In this document: one piece after another, positions 46,753 through 57,548 of the stretch | Numbering within the stretch: the stretch's first letter is position 1 | Layout of the letters: every line of letters starts with the position of its first letter | NCBI RefSeq assembly: GCF_009720825.1 | Contig: NZ_WNKY01000001.1 | Span: forward strand, 1-64,000 | DNA from: Duganella radicis | GTDB lineage: Bacteria; Pseudomonadota; Gammaproteobacteria; Burkholderiales; Burkholderiaceae_D | Length of the DNA stretch: 64,000 nucleotides | Reading direction: 5' to 3' | Notes under the pieces: model-generated | Told to the model about the DNA's origin: nothing | Databases searched by the model: none | The model's input: the letters and a program-made list of their open reading frames with translations, nothing else | Translations under genes and position numbers: made by a program

Positions 46753-47673
46753 GCCGTAGTGCGCCAGCGCCTCGCCGACACCGTACTGTTGCGCGATGTA
46801 GCTGGCAAAGCCGCGCGCGGCGGCCGAGATGGTGCGGTGGGTCGGCAGGTACAGGCACACTTGCCGCGTCACGCGCGGTTCCTCGATGTGGCGCATGATC
46901 AGGCCGAAGCGCTCGGCCCATAGCGACACGTAGGCCGGGGACAGCGTCGCGGCCAGGCCGCTGGCGGCGATCCCCAGCGCGGTCGAGATATTGTCGACGA
47001 TGTCGGCCGGGGTGATCCCCTCGCCGTCCGGGGCGTTGCCGCGGGCCTGCATGGTGGCGCGCTCATGGTCGCGGCCGGCCGCCACCAGCGCCTCGCCACG
47101 CAAATCCTGCCACCGCAGGAGCGTCTTGCCGGCCAGCGCGTGGGTTGGGGCGCACCACAGCACCCACGGACTCTCGAACAAATTGACGTGGGTGGCGGCG
47201 GCGCCACTGTTGCGGTCCGGCCCCATGGCCAAGTCCACTTCGCCGGTCGACACCATTTCGGTCATGCTTTCCACTGATGCATCGCGGATGCGCACCGTCA
47301 CATCGGGGAAAGCCTCGGCGTGCGACTTGATGATGCGCGGCAGGATCGCCCCGGCGATCACCATCGGCGCCGCGATGCGCACCAGGCCGGTGGACCCTTT
47401 GCGCAGGTCCACCGCGGCCGCTTCCGCCAGTCGCAGGTGGCGCAGCACCAACTCCGCCGCCTGCAAGAATTCCTTGCCGGCCGAGGTCAGCGCCACCTTG
47501 CGTGTACTGCGGTCAAACAGGCGGAAACCGACCGCGCCCTCCAGTTCCGCCACCAGCTGGCTCACCGCGGACGGCGTCAGGCCGAGGCGATTGCCCGCCT
47601 CGGTGAAGGTGAGCGTTTCCGCAACGGTCGAAAAAGCTTCCAGCTGGCGGAGGGTATAGCGTGGCAGAGGCAT
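46747..47673 (-). CDS. LysR-type regulator
   Basis: A 308-residue LysR protein. The HTH is LTFTEAGNRLGLTPSAVSQLVAEL, and the effector domain opens GLVRIAAPMVIAGAILPRII. It is divergent from the porin gene at 47838 and so may control it. Inducer unknown. Confidence 0.88.
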   Translation of the reverse strand: MPLPRYTLRQLEAFSTVAETLTFTEAGNRLGLTPSAVSQLVAELEGAVGFRLFDRSTRKVALTSAGKEFLQAAELVLRHLRLAEAAAVDLRKGSTGLVRIAAPMVIAGAILPRIIKSHAEAFPDVTVRIRDASVESMTEMVSTGEVDLAMGPDRNSGAAATHVNLFESPWVLWCAPTHALAGKTLLRWQDLRGEALVAAGRDHERATMQARGNAPDGEGITPADIVDNISTALGIAASGLAATLSPAYVSLWAERFGLIMRHIEEPRVTRQVCLYLPTHRTISAAARGFASYIAQQYGVGEALAHYGS

Positions 47674-47837
47674 GATACGTAATTGTTAAGTTTTTATGAA
47701 AAGTTAATCAATATTAATTGATTGTCCTTCAAGATGCCAGACTCGATACTCAATCCACCCCAGCCGTTCGCACCGGCGCACACCGTCCGGGCAGGGGAGC
47801 AATATGATGCGCAGCCCTATAACAATCGGAGATAATC

Positions 47838-48905
47838 TTGAGAGCAATGCAATATGTCCTGCTGGGTCTGGTCGCCAGCAGCGCCGCCGCACAAGCCCAG
47901 AACACCAGCAACGTCACCGTCTACGGCATTGTGGACACCAACCTTCAGTTCGCCAACGGCGGCGGCAAGATCGGCAATCAGAACAGCCTGCAAAGCGGCA
48001 GCCTGAGCCAAAGCCGACTCGGCTTCATGGGCAATGAGGACCTGGGTGGCGGGCTGAAAGCGGTATTCAGCATCGAAAACGGCTTCAACGTCGACAGCGG
48101 GGTCGCCGCGCAGGGGGGCTTGCTGTTTGGCCGTCACGCTTACGTCGGGCTGGCCAGCGATGCGGTGGGCACGCTGACGCTGGGCCGCCAGTACATGCCG
48201 CTGCACTTGCTGCACGTAAAATTCACCACGCACCAGGTCGGCTTTGCGGACGCCACGGCATCGTTCATTCCGCAGATCGACGACGTGCGCTTCGATAACT
48301 CGATCCGTTATGTGTCGCCTTCGTACAACGGCGTGACCGCCAATGTGTTCTACGCGTTAGGCGAGAACGTGACGGTGCCGAGCGCCGCCGCGCCGGACAA
48401 GCGCTATGGCGACGTCTTCAACGTCCAACTGAACCTTGAGCGCGGGCAGTTGCTGGCCGCGCTGAGCTATGCCGACAAGAAGAAGGCGCCGTCGATTCCG
48501 GGCAACCACACCAAGTACGCCGCCGGTTCCGTGGCGTATGACTTCGGCGCCGTGAAGCCGTACGCGATCTACGAGACGGTGCGTAATGATACCGCCACCG
48601 CCGCCACGCCGGACTTCAATTTCTGGTCGCTGGAGCTGGAAGTGCCGTTCGGTCAGGGCAAATGGAAAGCCAGCTACGGCAATCTGAAGAACCGCACGGT
48701 GGCCAACGCCGACGCCAAGAGCTACGGTCTGCTGTACGAATATTTGTTCAGCAAGCGCAGCAGCGTGTATGGCGGTTATTCGCGCGTGTCCAATGAAGGT
48801 GCTGCCGCGTATGGTGTGGGCTCGGCAAATGGCGTGGCCGTTGTCGCGGACGGTGTTGGCGCTTCGCCGCACGCTGTGGCGATCGGCGTCCGCACCAAGT
48901 TCTAG
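47838..48905 (+). CDS. Outer-membrane porin with TTG start
   Basis: A 355-residue porin with signal peptide (LLGLVASSAAAQAQ), TVYGIVDTNLQFANGGG, SRLGFMGNEDLGGGLKAVFSIENG and terminal Phe (VRTKF). The TTG at 47838 is chosen because GGAGA lies five bases upstream; the ATG at 47847 would leave a 14-base gap. It is divergent from a LysR gene. Substrate preference cannot be read from sequence. Confidence 0.88.
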   Translation: MRAMQYVLLGLVASSAAAQAQNTSNVTVYGIVDTNLQFANGGGKIGNQNSLQSGSLSQSRLGFMGNEDLGGGLKAVFSIENGFNVDSGVAAQGGLLFGRHAYVGLASDAVGTLTLGRQYMPLHLLHVKFTTHQVGFADATASFIPQIDDVRFDNSIRYVSPSYNGVTANVFYALGENVTVPSAAAPDKRYGDVFNVQLNLERGQLLAALSYADKKKAPSIPGNHTKYAAGSVAYDFGAVKPYAIYETVRNDTATAATPDFNFWSLELEVPFGQGKWKASYGNLKNRTVANADAKSYGLLYEYLFSKRSSVYGGYSRVSNEGAAAYGVGSANGVAVVADGVGASPHAVAIGVRTKF

Positions 48906-49002
48906 AGGTAGTTCAGCGTCGCATATCGGCACGTGGCGGCGCTCGATCGCCGCGTGCCTGGGGGGGATCTGCGATGGCCGGACTTGAGTTGGACGGCATG
49001 CA

Positions 49003-49037
49003 CTCGGGCTGCCTACAGCCGAGATGGAAATTTTTTT
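49003..49037 (+). terminator. Rho-independent terminator after the porin
   Basis: A GC stem (CTCGG-CTG pairing with CAGCCGAG, one bulged G) with a four-base loop at 49003-49023 is followed by a seven-T run at 49031-49037. It lies about 100 bases after the porin stop. Confidence 0.65.
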
Positions 49038-49183
49038 AAAATGAACCACCACGATTATTGGAATATTATAAAAATGCGGATGGTAAATGGCCTCTAAATC
49101 AACGGGCGACTACGCCCCCAGATTGAATTCGTGGTCGAAGGTCTTGAGTCTTGCGCCAAGTTAGTGCCAGCTGGTTGCGACAC

Positions 49184-50713
49184 ATGATCAAGGCAAGTCG
49201 CCGCGAAAGCGCAAAACTTCATGCCGCTACTTGGTTCCTATGGGCTGTCGTAGCGGTTAGCGGTGCCGTCTGGCTCGCACATTCGCGCTTGCAGGAATTG
49301 CGGGCGGCCTTTGAGACAGACGGGCGCATCGCACATCGCAGGCTGAGTCAACGGGTGGTGCAGCATGACGCGGTGATCTCCACGCTGGCTTTGTTGCAGC
49401 CGTCATCCGTGCCGACCATCGGTGCGGGAGCAAACTTTCCGCCGGCGCTCGCTCGATTGTCATCGGTATACCCTCAGATACCGTCCGTATTGCAGCGGAC
49501 CGAGGAAGGGAAGTGGCCCGCAGCGCTGCAAATCCCGCTTGCCAAGGCCGAGGCTGCGTCGCGCCGGTCCGGGCGGCCTGAGATGGCGTTGATCGACTTG
49601 CCCGCTGGCCGTTATCACTTGGTGATGGCCAGTACCCCGGCCAGTTATGCGTTGAATATCGACCTGCGCGCTACAGTGCCGTACAACGAGTGGCCTATGG
49701 ATATGGACAGCAGCCCGGTGCGTGTGATTCTGGAATTGGGGGGAGCGGCATTTGTGGTGCAGTCCGGCCCCCCCCATGGAGTTGATTTTGGTTGGACCTA
49801 CACCTTTCACAAGCGGCTTACTATCCCGAGCCAGCCGCTGGACGTGGTGGCGCGGCGCACGGTCAGCCCGCGGGAGCTTCCATGGTTTCGCATGCTTGGT
49901 TGGTGTGTCCTCACGGGGATGCTATGGGCGGGCAGTCTTGGATGGCGGCGCCAGCGGGCGTCGCGCCGCCGGGGCGAAGAACTGCTGCGACTGAACCAAG
50001 TGGCGAAACTAAACACGCTGGGCGAACTGGCGGCTGGCATGGCGCACGAGTTGAACCAGCCGCTCACCGCGCTGCTATCCAGCGCACAGGCTGCGCAGCG
50101 TCTGCTGGCGAAAGATCCGCCCGATTTGAGCAGCGTACAGACGGCCATAGTCCGCGCTGTGGAACAAGCCCGCCGGGCATCCAGCGTGGTACGACGCTTA
50201 CGTCGCTTGGTCGAGCGCCCGGAATTGGCGCAGCAAGTGCGGCCTTTGCCGTTGGGCCCCGCCGTGCAGGAGGTTCTGCGCTTGCTGGAGCCAGAACTGG
50301 AGCGGGGGAATATCACGCCGACCATCTGTTCCGAGCCTGCGCTGCCATTGGTGCTCGCCGATCCTGTGGCCTTGCAGCAGATCGTCCATAACCTCCTGAT
50401 GAATGCCTTGCATGCTTTGTCACAAGTGCCCCCTGCCGAGCGCCAGCTTCGAATTGTCATGCGGAACTTGGGTGCGAGGCATGTCGCATTGTCGGTGTGC
50501 GACCATGGCCCCGGCGTACGACCAGAAGCTCGCCCGCACTTGTTTGAGCCGTTTTACACCACCCGCTCGGGGGGCTTGGGCCTGGGCCTCACGCTGTGCG
50601 AGAGTCTGGCACAGGCCATGGGAGCTCAACTGGTACTGACACCTGATGTACCCCTCCCTACTGCAACAGGGCGCGGTGCCGAGTTTGTCCTGACCCTTGC
50701 CGCCGCACCTTAG
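49184..50713 (+). CDS. Sensor histidine kinase
   Basis: A 509-residue membrane kinase. One helix lies near the N-terminus (TWFLWAVVAVSGAVWLAH), a periplasmic domain of about 210 residues follows, and a second helix is MLGWCVLTGMLWAGSLGW. The phospho-acceptor region is LAAGMAHELNQPLTALLSSA. ATP-binding boxes are NLLMNALHAL, DHGPGV, LFEPFYTTR and GLGLGL. It resembles DctB/FixL-style kinases. The start could be the upstream TTG at 49151. The response regulator follows three bases after its stop. Confidence 0.9.
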   Translation: MIKASRRESAKLHAATWFLWAVVAVSGAVWLAHSRLQELRAAFETDGRIAHRRLSQRVVQHDAVISTLALLQPSSVPTIGAGANFPPALARLSSVYPQIPSVLQRTEEGKWPAALQIPLAKAEAASRRSGRPEMALIDLPAGRYHLVMASTPASYALNIDLRATVPYNEWPMDMDSSPVRVILELGGAAFVVQSGPPHGVDFGWTYTFHKRLTIPSQPLDVVARRTVSPRELPWFRMLGWCVLTGMLWAGSLGWRRQRASRRRGEELLRLNQVAKLNTLGELAAGMAHELNQPLTALLSSAQAAQRLLAKDPPDLSSVQTAIVRAVEQARRASSVVRRLRRLVERPELAQQVRPLPLGPAVQEVLRLLEPELERGNITPTICSEPALPLVLADPVALQQIVHNLLMNALHALSQVPPAERQLRIVMRNLGARHVALSVCDHGPGVRPEARPHLFEPFYTTRSGGLGLGLTLCESLAQAMGAQLVLTPDVPLPTATGRGAEFVLTLAAAP

Positions 50714-50716
50714 TCC

Positions 50717-51334
50717 ATGTCCAATAAAGCTTCTTCACCCCTCATCCATTTGGTGGACGACGACACCGCTGTGCGAGACAGCCTTAGCATGTTAATCGGC
50801 ACCGTGGGACTGCGTGTACAGACCTGGGCTGACCCGCGGTCGTTCATAACGGAGTTCGATCCCACCAGCATCGGCGTCATCGTGCTGGATATGCGCATGC
50901 CTGCCATCAGTGGCCTGACAGTGATGGAGCAACTCATTGCGCGGGGTGTGGATCAACCGATCATCATGCTCACGGGCCATGGTACTGTCGACATGTGTCG
51001 TCGCTCCTTCAAGGCTGGTGCAGTAGAATTCCTGGAAAAACCAGTGGACGACGAGGTACTTATCGATGCCTTGCAGAGCGCCGTTCGTCAGCACCTTCAT
51101 TCGCGACAGAATCACCAACTCAGCCAGCGGGCGCGCGAGCGACACGCCCAGCTTTCGCCTCGCGAACGCGAGGTGCTTTGCTTTATCGTCGACGGCCTGA
51201 CTAACAAGGAAATTGGTCGCGCGCTGGAGCTTTCTCCTCGCACGGTGGAAAACCATCGCGCCAGCCTGTACGCCAAGCTTGCCGTGGAATCGTTAGCGCA
51301 GTTGGTGCGGCAATATGCCTCGCTGGTCCAGTAG
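50717..51334 (+). CDS. FixJ/LuxR-type response regulator
   Basis: A 205-residue regulator. The receiver domain has the acidic pair in LVDDDTAV, phospho-acceptor Asp in VIVLDMRMP, and Lys in FLEKPVDD. The C-terminal LuxR-type helix-turn-helix is LSPREREVLCFIVDGLTNKEIG, then LSPRTVENHRASLY. It is the partner of the preceding kinase. A likely target is the secreted GlcG/HbpS-like gene downstream. Confidence 0.92.
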   Translation: MSNKASSPLIHLVDDDTAVRDSLSMLIGTVGLRVQTWADPRSFITEFDPTSIGVIVLDMRMPAISGLTVMEQLIARGVDQPIIMLTGHGTVDMCRRSFKAGAVEFLEKPVDDEVLIDALQSAVRQHLHSRQNHQLSQRARERHAQLSPREREVLCFIVDGLTNKEIGRALELSPRTVENHRASLYAKLAVESLAQLVRQYASLVQ

Positions 51335-51589
51335 TGGTTCAACATCTATGGGCCAGAAGCTGGGGAAACCTCACGGTCGGCCACGAACGGTTCAAGCCGC
51401 CTTCCAACACCATGCGAGACTGGGCATTGTCCGTGTTCCATCCCTGCATATCGCTGTGGCTTGTTAGTCTTACAGGGGGGTAGGTAGTCGCACGGATAGG
51501 CAAAACCAGCCGCACCTTCTACAGTTCTCATACGGCACCACATTGGGTGGTTCCGGAGCAAAACAGCTCAAACCCAACTAACTGAAACC
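51335..51589. other. Intergenic region before the HbpS-like gene
   Basis: A 255-bp gap with lower GC than its surroundings. A run of six G within TTACAGGGGGGTAGGTAG at 51470-51487 stands out about 100 bases upstream of the next start and could be part of a regulator site, but no known motif is claimed. Confidence 0.35.
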
Positions 51590-52087
51590 ATGCAGAACAC
51601 TCTTATAAAAGCCGCCGCTATCACTCTGTCACTGATCGCCTGCGCTGGAGCTCATGCCGACGGCGTGCGCATCGAGAAGAACATATCACTAGAACTGGCA
51701 ACGCAAATTGCCGCTCAAGCTGTGGCCACCTGTGCTGCCAACGGCTATGCCGTGAGCGCCACCGTAGTCGATCGCGCTGGCGTTGTTCGTGCGGTACAAC
51801 GCGCAGACAATGGAGGCCCTCACACGATCGACTCCAGCCGCCTCAAGGCATACACTTCGTTATCGGCAAGGGAAACGACACTGGCCATGTGGGAGCGTTC
51901 GCAAAAGAACCCTGCCGCTGCCAACCTCGTGCACATTCCAGGCTACCTGTTACTGGGCGGAGGTGTGCCTGTCAAGGTGGGTAATGAAGTGATCGGTGCC
52001 GTGGGAGTGGGGGGTGCCCCGGGTGGTCAATTGGATGAACAGTGCGCCGTCGCAGGCATTGCCAAGGTGCAGGAGCAGCTCAGGTAA
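51590..52087 (+). CDS. Secreted GlcG/HbpS-family protein
   Basis: A 165-residue protein with signal peptide (LSLIACAGAHADG) and a GlcG/HbpS (DUF336) domain: ATQIAAQAVATCAANGYAVS, VVDRAGVVRAVQRADNGG and PVKVGNEVIGAVGVGGAPGG. HbpS of Streptomyces is an extracellular haem-binding protein that modulates the SenS-SenR two-component system; here a two-component pair sits directly upstream, which suggests a similar accessory-sensor role. Family assignment is firm; function is inferred. Confidence 0.85.
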   Translation: MQNTLIKAAAITLSLIACAGAHADGVRIEKNISLELATQIAAQAVATCAANGYAVSATVVDRAGVVRAVQRADNGGPHTIDSSRLKAYTSLSARETTLAMWERSQKNPAAANLVHIPGYLLLGGGVPVKVGNEVIGAVGVGGAPGGQLDEQCAVAGIAKVQEQLR

Positions 52088-52244
52088 TCCATATCGACCA
52101 TTGCCCGTGTCATCCTCGCGCACCACAATGAGACGATAGCCGCAGCCGATCGCCTCGTCGCCATTGACCCGGGCACCATGGTGCCCAACCGCTGCAATGA
52201 GGCGGCGGTTAGCATGTCGGTACGGTCATGAGTGTTTCGTGAAC

Positions 52245-52282
52245 CGGGCTTGCCCCGCACCTTCAGGTTCGGGGCAAGCCCG
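52245..52282. terminator. Strong bidirectional hairpin between convergent genes
   Basis: A perfect 12-bp stem (CGGGCTTGCCCC pairing with GGGGCAAGCCCG) with a 14-base loop lies one base beyond the fumarylacetoacetase stop, and 160 bases after the HbpS-like gene. It probably ends transcription from both sides, although no long T run is present. Confidence 0.65.
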
Positions 52283-52283
52283 C

Positions 52284-53594
52284 TCAGCGCGCGGGAAGCA
52301 CCGTGCCTGCCACCGCGCCGAAGCCGATGCGCGGATGGCGGCCGGCCTTGGTCCAGCCGCGCATTTCGATGGTGTCGCCGTCTTCCAGGAAGATGCGTTG
52401 CTCGCCGTTGGGCAGCGTCAGCGGCTGTTTGCCGCCGGCGGTCATTTCCAGCAGGGAGCCGGCTTCTTCCGGCTGCGGACCGGACTGCGTGCCCGATCCC
52501 AGCAAGTCGCCGGCCTGCAAGGCGCAGCCGTTGACGGTGTGGTGCGCCAGCAGCTGCGCCACGGTCCAGTAGGAATGGCGGAAGTTGGACAGCGAGATGC
52601 GCGCCGGCGCGATACCGTCGCGGCGCATGGCGGCTGTTTGCAACAGCACTTCCAGTTCGATATCGAAGCCGCCGCTGTCGCGCAGCGACGGGTAATCGAG
52701 GTAGGGCAGCGGCTGCGGATCGGCGGCGTCGCGCTGCCATGCGGCGCGGTACGGCGCCAGCGCTTCCAGCGTGACGATCCACGGCGAGATGGTGGTGGCG
52801 AAGTTCTTCGACAGGAACGGCCCCAGCGGCTGGTATTCCCACGCTTGCAGGTCGCGTGCCGACCAGTCGTTCAACAGGCACAGGCCGAATACGTGCCGCT
52901 CGGCGTCGGCCGCCTCGATCGGCTCGCCGCGCGCGTTGCCGCCGCCGACGAAGATGCCCACCTCCAGCTCATAATCCAGCCGCTTGCTCGGGCCGAACAC
53001 TGGTTCGGCCTCGGTGGCGCCACGGGTCTGGCCGCGCGGACGGTGGAAGGTCTGGCCCGAGACGCCGATGGTCGAGGCGCGGCCGTGGTAGCCGATCGGC
53101 ACCCATTTGTAGTTGGGCAGCAGCGGATTGTCCGGCCGGAACAGCTTGCCCACCGCCGTGGCGTGATGGATCGAGGTGTAGAAATCGGTGTAGTCGCCGA
53201 TCTGCGCCGGCACGGCGAATTCCGCCTCGGCCTGCGGCACCAGGATTTCCGGACGCGGCGCGGCGTCGCTGCGCAGCAGGCGCGACAGGGCCAGGCGCAG
53301 CGCCGACCAGGCGGCCGGCCCGGCGTCCATCAGCGCGTTGAGGTTGGAGCGCGCGCCCAGCACGGCGGCCGAGCGCGCCAGCGGATCGGCGTCCTCCAGC
53401 GCGCGGCCGAGCGCGGCCAGCGAGACGATCTGGTCGCCGATGGCCACGCCGCCGCCGAACACGGCATTGCGGCCGGCCCGGCGGAACAGGCAGAACGGCA
53501 GGTTCTGGATCGGGAAGTCGGTGTCCGGCGTGTTGGCCGACGCCACCCAGCTGCGCAGCGCCGGGTCGTGGGTTTCGTTCAGTTGGATGCTCAT
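52284..53594 (-). CDS. fahA: Fumarylacetoacetase
   Basis: A 436-residue enzyme cleaving fumarylacetoacetate to fumarate and acetoacetate, the last step of homogentisate catabolism. Family stretches are [65 protein letters not shown] and LLGSGTQSG. The ATG overlaps the hmgA stop by four bases, so the two are coupled. Length is normal for the two-domain enzyme. Confidence 0.95.
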   Translation of the reverse strand: MSIQLNETHDPALRSWVASANTPDTDFPIQNLPFCLFRRAGRNAVFGGGVAIGDQIVSLAALGRALEDADPLARSAAVLGARSNLNALMDAGPAAWSALRLALSRLLRSDAAPRPEILVPQAEAEFAVPAQIGDYTDFYTSIHHATAVGKLFRPDNPLLPNYKWVPIGYHGRASTIGVSGQTFHRPRGQTRGATEAEPVFGPSKRLDYELEVGIFVGGGNARGEPIEAADAERHVFGLCLLNDWSARDLQAWEYQPLGPFLSKNFATTISPWIVTLEALAPYRAAWQRDAADPQPLPYLDYPSLRDSGGFDIELEVLLQTAAMRRDGIAPARISLSNFRHSYWTVAQLLAHHTVNGCALQAGDLLGSGTQSGPQPEEAGSLLEMTAGGKQPLTLPNGEQRIFLEDGDTIEMRGWTKAGRHPRIGFGAVAGTVLPAR

Positions 53595-54862
53595 GCCTGG
53601 TTCCCGTTGAAGAATTTCTTGAAGCCCTGCCAGCACTGATAGTAGTCCGCTTGCAGTTGTGGCGAGGCCAGCGCGTGCGCGGTCGGCAGGATGACGTTGA
53701 TGGTCTCGAACATGAAGGCCATGGTGTTGTCGACTTTTTGCGGCGTGCTGGTGTCGATGGCGCTGGCTTTTTCAAAGGTCGGCGCGTCCGGGCCGTGGCC
53801 GCTCATGCAGTTGTGCAGGCTGGCGCCGCCGGGGCGGAAGCCGGTCGACTTGGCGTCGTACTGGCCTTCGATCAGGCCCATGAACTCGCTGGCCACGTTG
53901 CGGTGGAACCAGGGCGGACGGAAGGTGTTCTCGGCTGCCAGCCAGCGCGGTGGGAAGATCACGAAGTCCAGCGTATCCACGCCGGGCGTGTCGGATGGCG
54001 AGTGCAGCACCAGGAAGATCGACGGGTCCGGATGGTCGTAGCTGATCGAGCCGATGGTGTTGAAGTGGCGCAGGTCGTATTTGTACGGCGCATAGTTGCC
54101 GTGCCAGGCCACCACGTCCAGCGGCGAGTGGCCGATGTTGGCGCTCCACAGGTTGCCGCTGAATTTGGCCACCAGTTCGAAGTCGCCTTCCTTGTCCTCG
54201 TAGGCCGCTTGCGGGGTCAGGAAGTCGCGCGGATTGGCCAGGCCGTTGGAGCCGATCGGTCCCATGTCCGGCAGGCGCAGCAGGGCGCCGAAGTTTTCGC
54301 AGATGTAGCCGTGCGCGCTGCCGTCCGGCAGGCTGACCTGGAAACGCACGCCGCGTGGAATCACGGCGATCTCTTGCGGCTCGATGTCGATCACGCCCAT
54401 TTCGGTGGCGATGTGCAGGCGGCCTTGCTGCGGCACGATCAGCAGTTCGCCGTCGGCGTCGTAGAAGTAGCGGCCTTGCATGTCGCGGTTGGCGGCGTAC
54501 AGGTGGATGCCGCAGCCGGAGTTGCCGGCCATGGTGACCCAGCCCTCAATGAAATCGGTTGGCGCATCCGGCAGCGGCAGTGGGTCCCAGCGCAGTTGGT
54601 TGGGCGGGGCCGGCACTTGGTTGAAGTCGCTGACGATGCGGCCATTGCCGATCTGCCTGAACGGCTGGTGCATGGCGGACGGGCGGATGCGGTACAGCCA
54701 GCTGCGGCGGTTGTGCGAGCGCGGCGCCGTGAAGGCGGTGCCGGACAATTGTTCCGCATACAGGCCGTAGGGCGCGCGTTGCGGCGAATTCTGGTGCGCG
54801 GGCAGGGCGCCGGGCAGGGCTTCCGTGGCGAACTCGTTGCCGAAGCCGGATAAGTAGCTCAT
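53591..54862 (-). CDS. hmgA: Homogentisate 1,2-dioxygenase
   Basis: A 423-residue iron dioxygenase opening the homogentisate ring to maleylacetoacetate. It opens [20 protein letters not shown], and has the characteristic [30 protein letters not shown] and [12 protein letters not shown] stretches with iron-ligand His and Glu. GGGAGG precedes the start. It is first in a two-gene operon with fahA and divergent from a LysR gene. Maleylacetoacetate isomerase is absent here; nagL or a gene elsewhere would be needed. Confidence 0.96.
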   Translation of the reverse strand: MSYLSGFGNEFATEALPGALPAHQNSPQRAPYGLYAEQLSGTAFTAPRSHNRRSWLYRIRPSAMHQPFRQIGNGRIVSDFNQVPAPPNQLRWDPLPLPDAPTDFIEGWVTMAGNSGCGIHLYAANRDMQGRYFYDADGELLIVPQQGRLHIATEMGVIDIEPQEIAVIPRGVRFQVSLPDGSAHGYICENFGALLRLPDMGPIGSNGLANPRDFLTPQAAYEDKEGDFELVAKFSGNLWSANIGHSPLDVVAWHGNYAPYKYDLRHFNTIGSISYDHPDPSIFLVLHSPSDTPGVDTLDFVIFPPRWLAAENTFRPPWFHRNVASEFMGLIEGQYDAKSTGFRPGGASLHNCMSGHGPDAPTFEKASAIDTSTPQKVDNTMAFMFETINVILPTAHALASPQLQADYYQCWQGFKKFFNGNQA

Positions 54863-54913
54863 GAGGGAGGTCTCCTTGTTGATGTCTGAGGCTCAATGTA
54901 GTGCAAACACGTG

Positions 54914-54938
54914 AAATTTGCGATATAAATGCAAAAAT
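54914..54938. promoter_or_regulatory. Candidate LysR operator between hmgA and its divergent regulator
   Basis: Within the 99-bp AT-rich gap, TTTGC at 54917-54921 and GCAAA at 54931-54935 form an interrupted inverted repeat close to the T-N11-A layout of LysR sites. It is the only clear dyad seen in this spacer. Confidence 0.4.
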
Positions 54939-54961
54939 GTAGACTATTTATGGTGTAAATA

Positions 54962-55873
54962 ATGGACTTGCGCGACCTGGATTTGAACCTGTTGCTGGTA
55001 TTCCGCGAGATCATGCGCGAACGCCAGATTTCCGCCGCCGCCAAGCGCCTGCGGCTGACGCAATCGGCGGTGAGCAACGCGCTGGCGCGGCTGCGCCTGA
55101 GCACCGGCGACGATCTGTTCGTGCGCACCGCCGAGGGCATGCAGCCGACGCCGATGGCGGAAGGCATGGCGGACGCCGTCAGCGCGGCGCTGTCGCAGCT
55201 GGAACAAGCCTTGCGGCCGCCGCCGGCGTTCGAGCCGGCAGTCAGCCGCCGCCGATTTGCCCTGGCCATGACCGATGTCGGCGAAATCCACTTCATGCCG
55301 CGCCTGATCGAGCAGTGCGCGGCGCTGGCGCCGCAAGTGGAAATCGCCACTGTGCGGCTGGGGGCGGTTCATCTGCGCAGCGAGCTGGAGGAGGGACGGA
55401 TCGATCTGGTGCTGGGCGCGTTTGAGGATGCTCCCGAGGCGTGGTTTCAGCGCCGCCTGTTCCGGCAGTCGGTGGTCACGTTGTTCCGCAGCGGCCATCC
55501 GTTGGCGGCGGGACGCCTGACCCAGGCGCGTCTGGTGGCGGCCCGGCATCTGGTGGTCACGGCGATGGAGAGCCCGTATGACGCCATCAATCAGGCCTTG
55601 ACCGCCGCCGGCATTGATCTACAGCGCGCCTTTAGCGTGCCGCACTTTGCGGCCGTGCCATACATCCTCAGTACGACCGACATGGTGGCGACAGTGCCGC
55701 AAAAGCTGGCCGAGCGCGCCGCCGGGCCGTTCCAGCTGCGCCAGACGCCGTCGCCGCTGGGCCTGCCGCTGTTGCAGACCAATATGTTCTGGCACCGTCG
55801 CTATCACCAGGACCCCGGTTTGTGCTGGCTGCGCGAGTTGATCGCGGCGAATTTTGGCGAATCGGCCACATAA
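54962..55873 (+). CDS. LysR-type regulator of the homogentisate operon
   Basis: A 303-residue LysR protein with DLDLNLLLVFREIMRERQIS and LTQSAVSNALARLRL at the N-terminus and NahR-like effector motifs (TDVGEIHFMPRL, PHFAAVPYILSTTDMV, FWHRRYHQDPGLCW). It is divergent from hmgA-fahA and so is their probable regulator. It is a paralogue of the regulators at 21538 and 58381. Confidence 0.87.
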   Translation: MDLRDLDLNLLLVFREIMRERQISAAAKRLRLTQSAVSNALARLRLSTGDDLFVRTAEGMQPTPMAEGMADAVSAALSQLEQALRPPPAFEPAVSRRRFALAMTDVGEIHFMPRLIEQCAALAPQVEIATVRLGAVHLRSELEEGRIDLVLGAFEDAPEAWFQRRLFRQSVVTLFRSGHPLAAGRLTQARLVAARHLVVTAMESPYDAINQALTAAGIDLQRAFSVPHFAAVPYILSTTDMVATVPQKLAERAAGPFQLRQTPSPLGLPLLQTNMFWHRRYHQDPGLCWLRELIAANFGESAT

Positions 55874-56025
55874 TTGTCATTTGGAAAGTTGTCTGATGAT
55901 ATTGCCAATGTGGCACCATAACTACAGATATATGCAGAAAAAAGCGGTTTATTGATTAATTTTAAGTCAGTGTTTTCACGTAGTTGTATGATGACGTCTC
56001 CAATAACAATCATGAGGAGACGGTA

Positions 56026-57522
<1,497 letters not shown>

Positions 57523-57530
57523 ATCCGCGT

Positions 57531-57548
57531 AGCGCCTTAATCGGCGCT
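57531..57548. terminator. Short hairpin between convergent pectate lyase and carbonic anhydrase genes
   Basis: AGCGCC and GGCGCT pair around the loop TTAATC, and the TTA of the loop is the carbonic anhydrase stop codon. A short T run follows on the plus strand. The six-base stem is modest. Confidence 0.45.

Noticed and set aside
52088..52244. Possible gene remnant between the HbpS-like gene and the strong hairpin
   Set aside because: Short readable stretches exist on both strands but nothing could be matched to a family, and no start or ribosome-binding site is seen.
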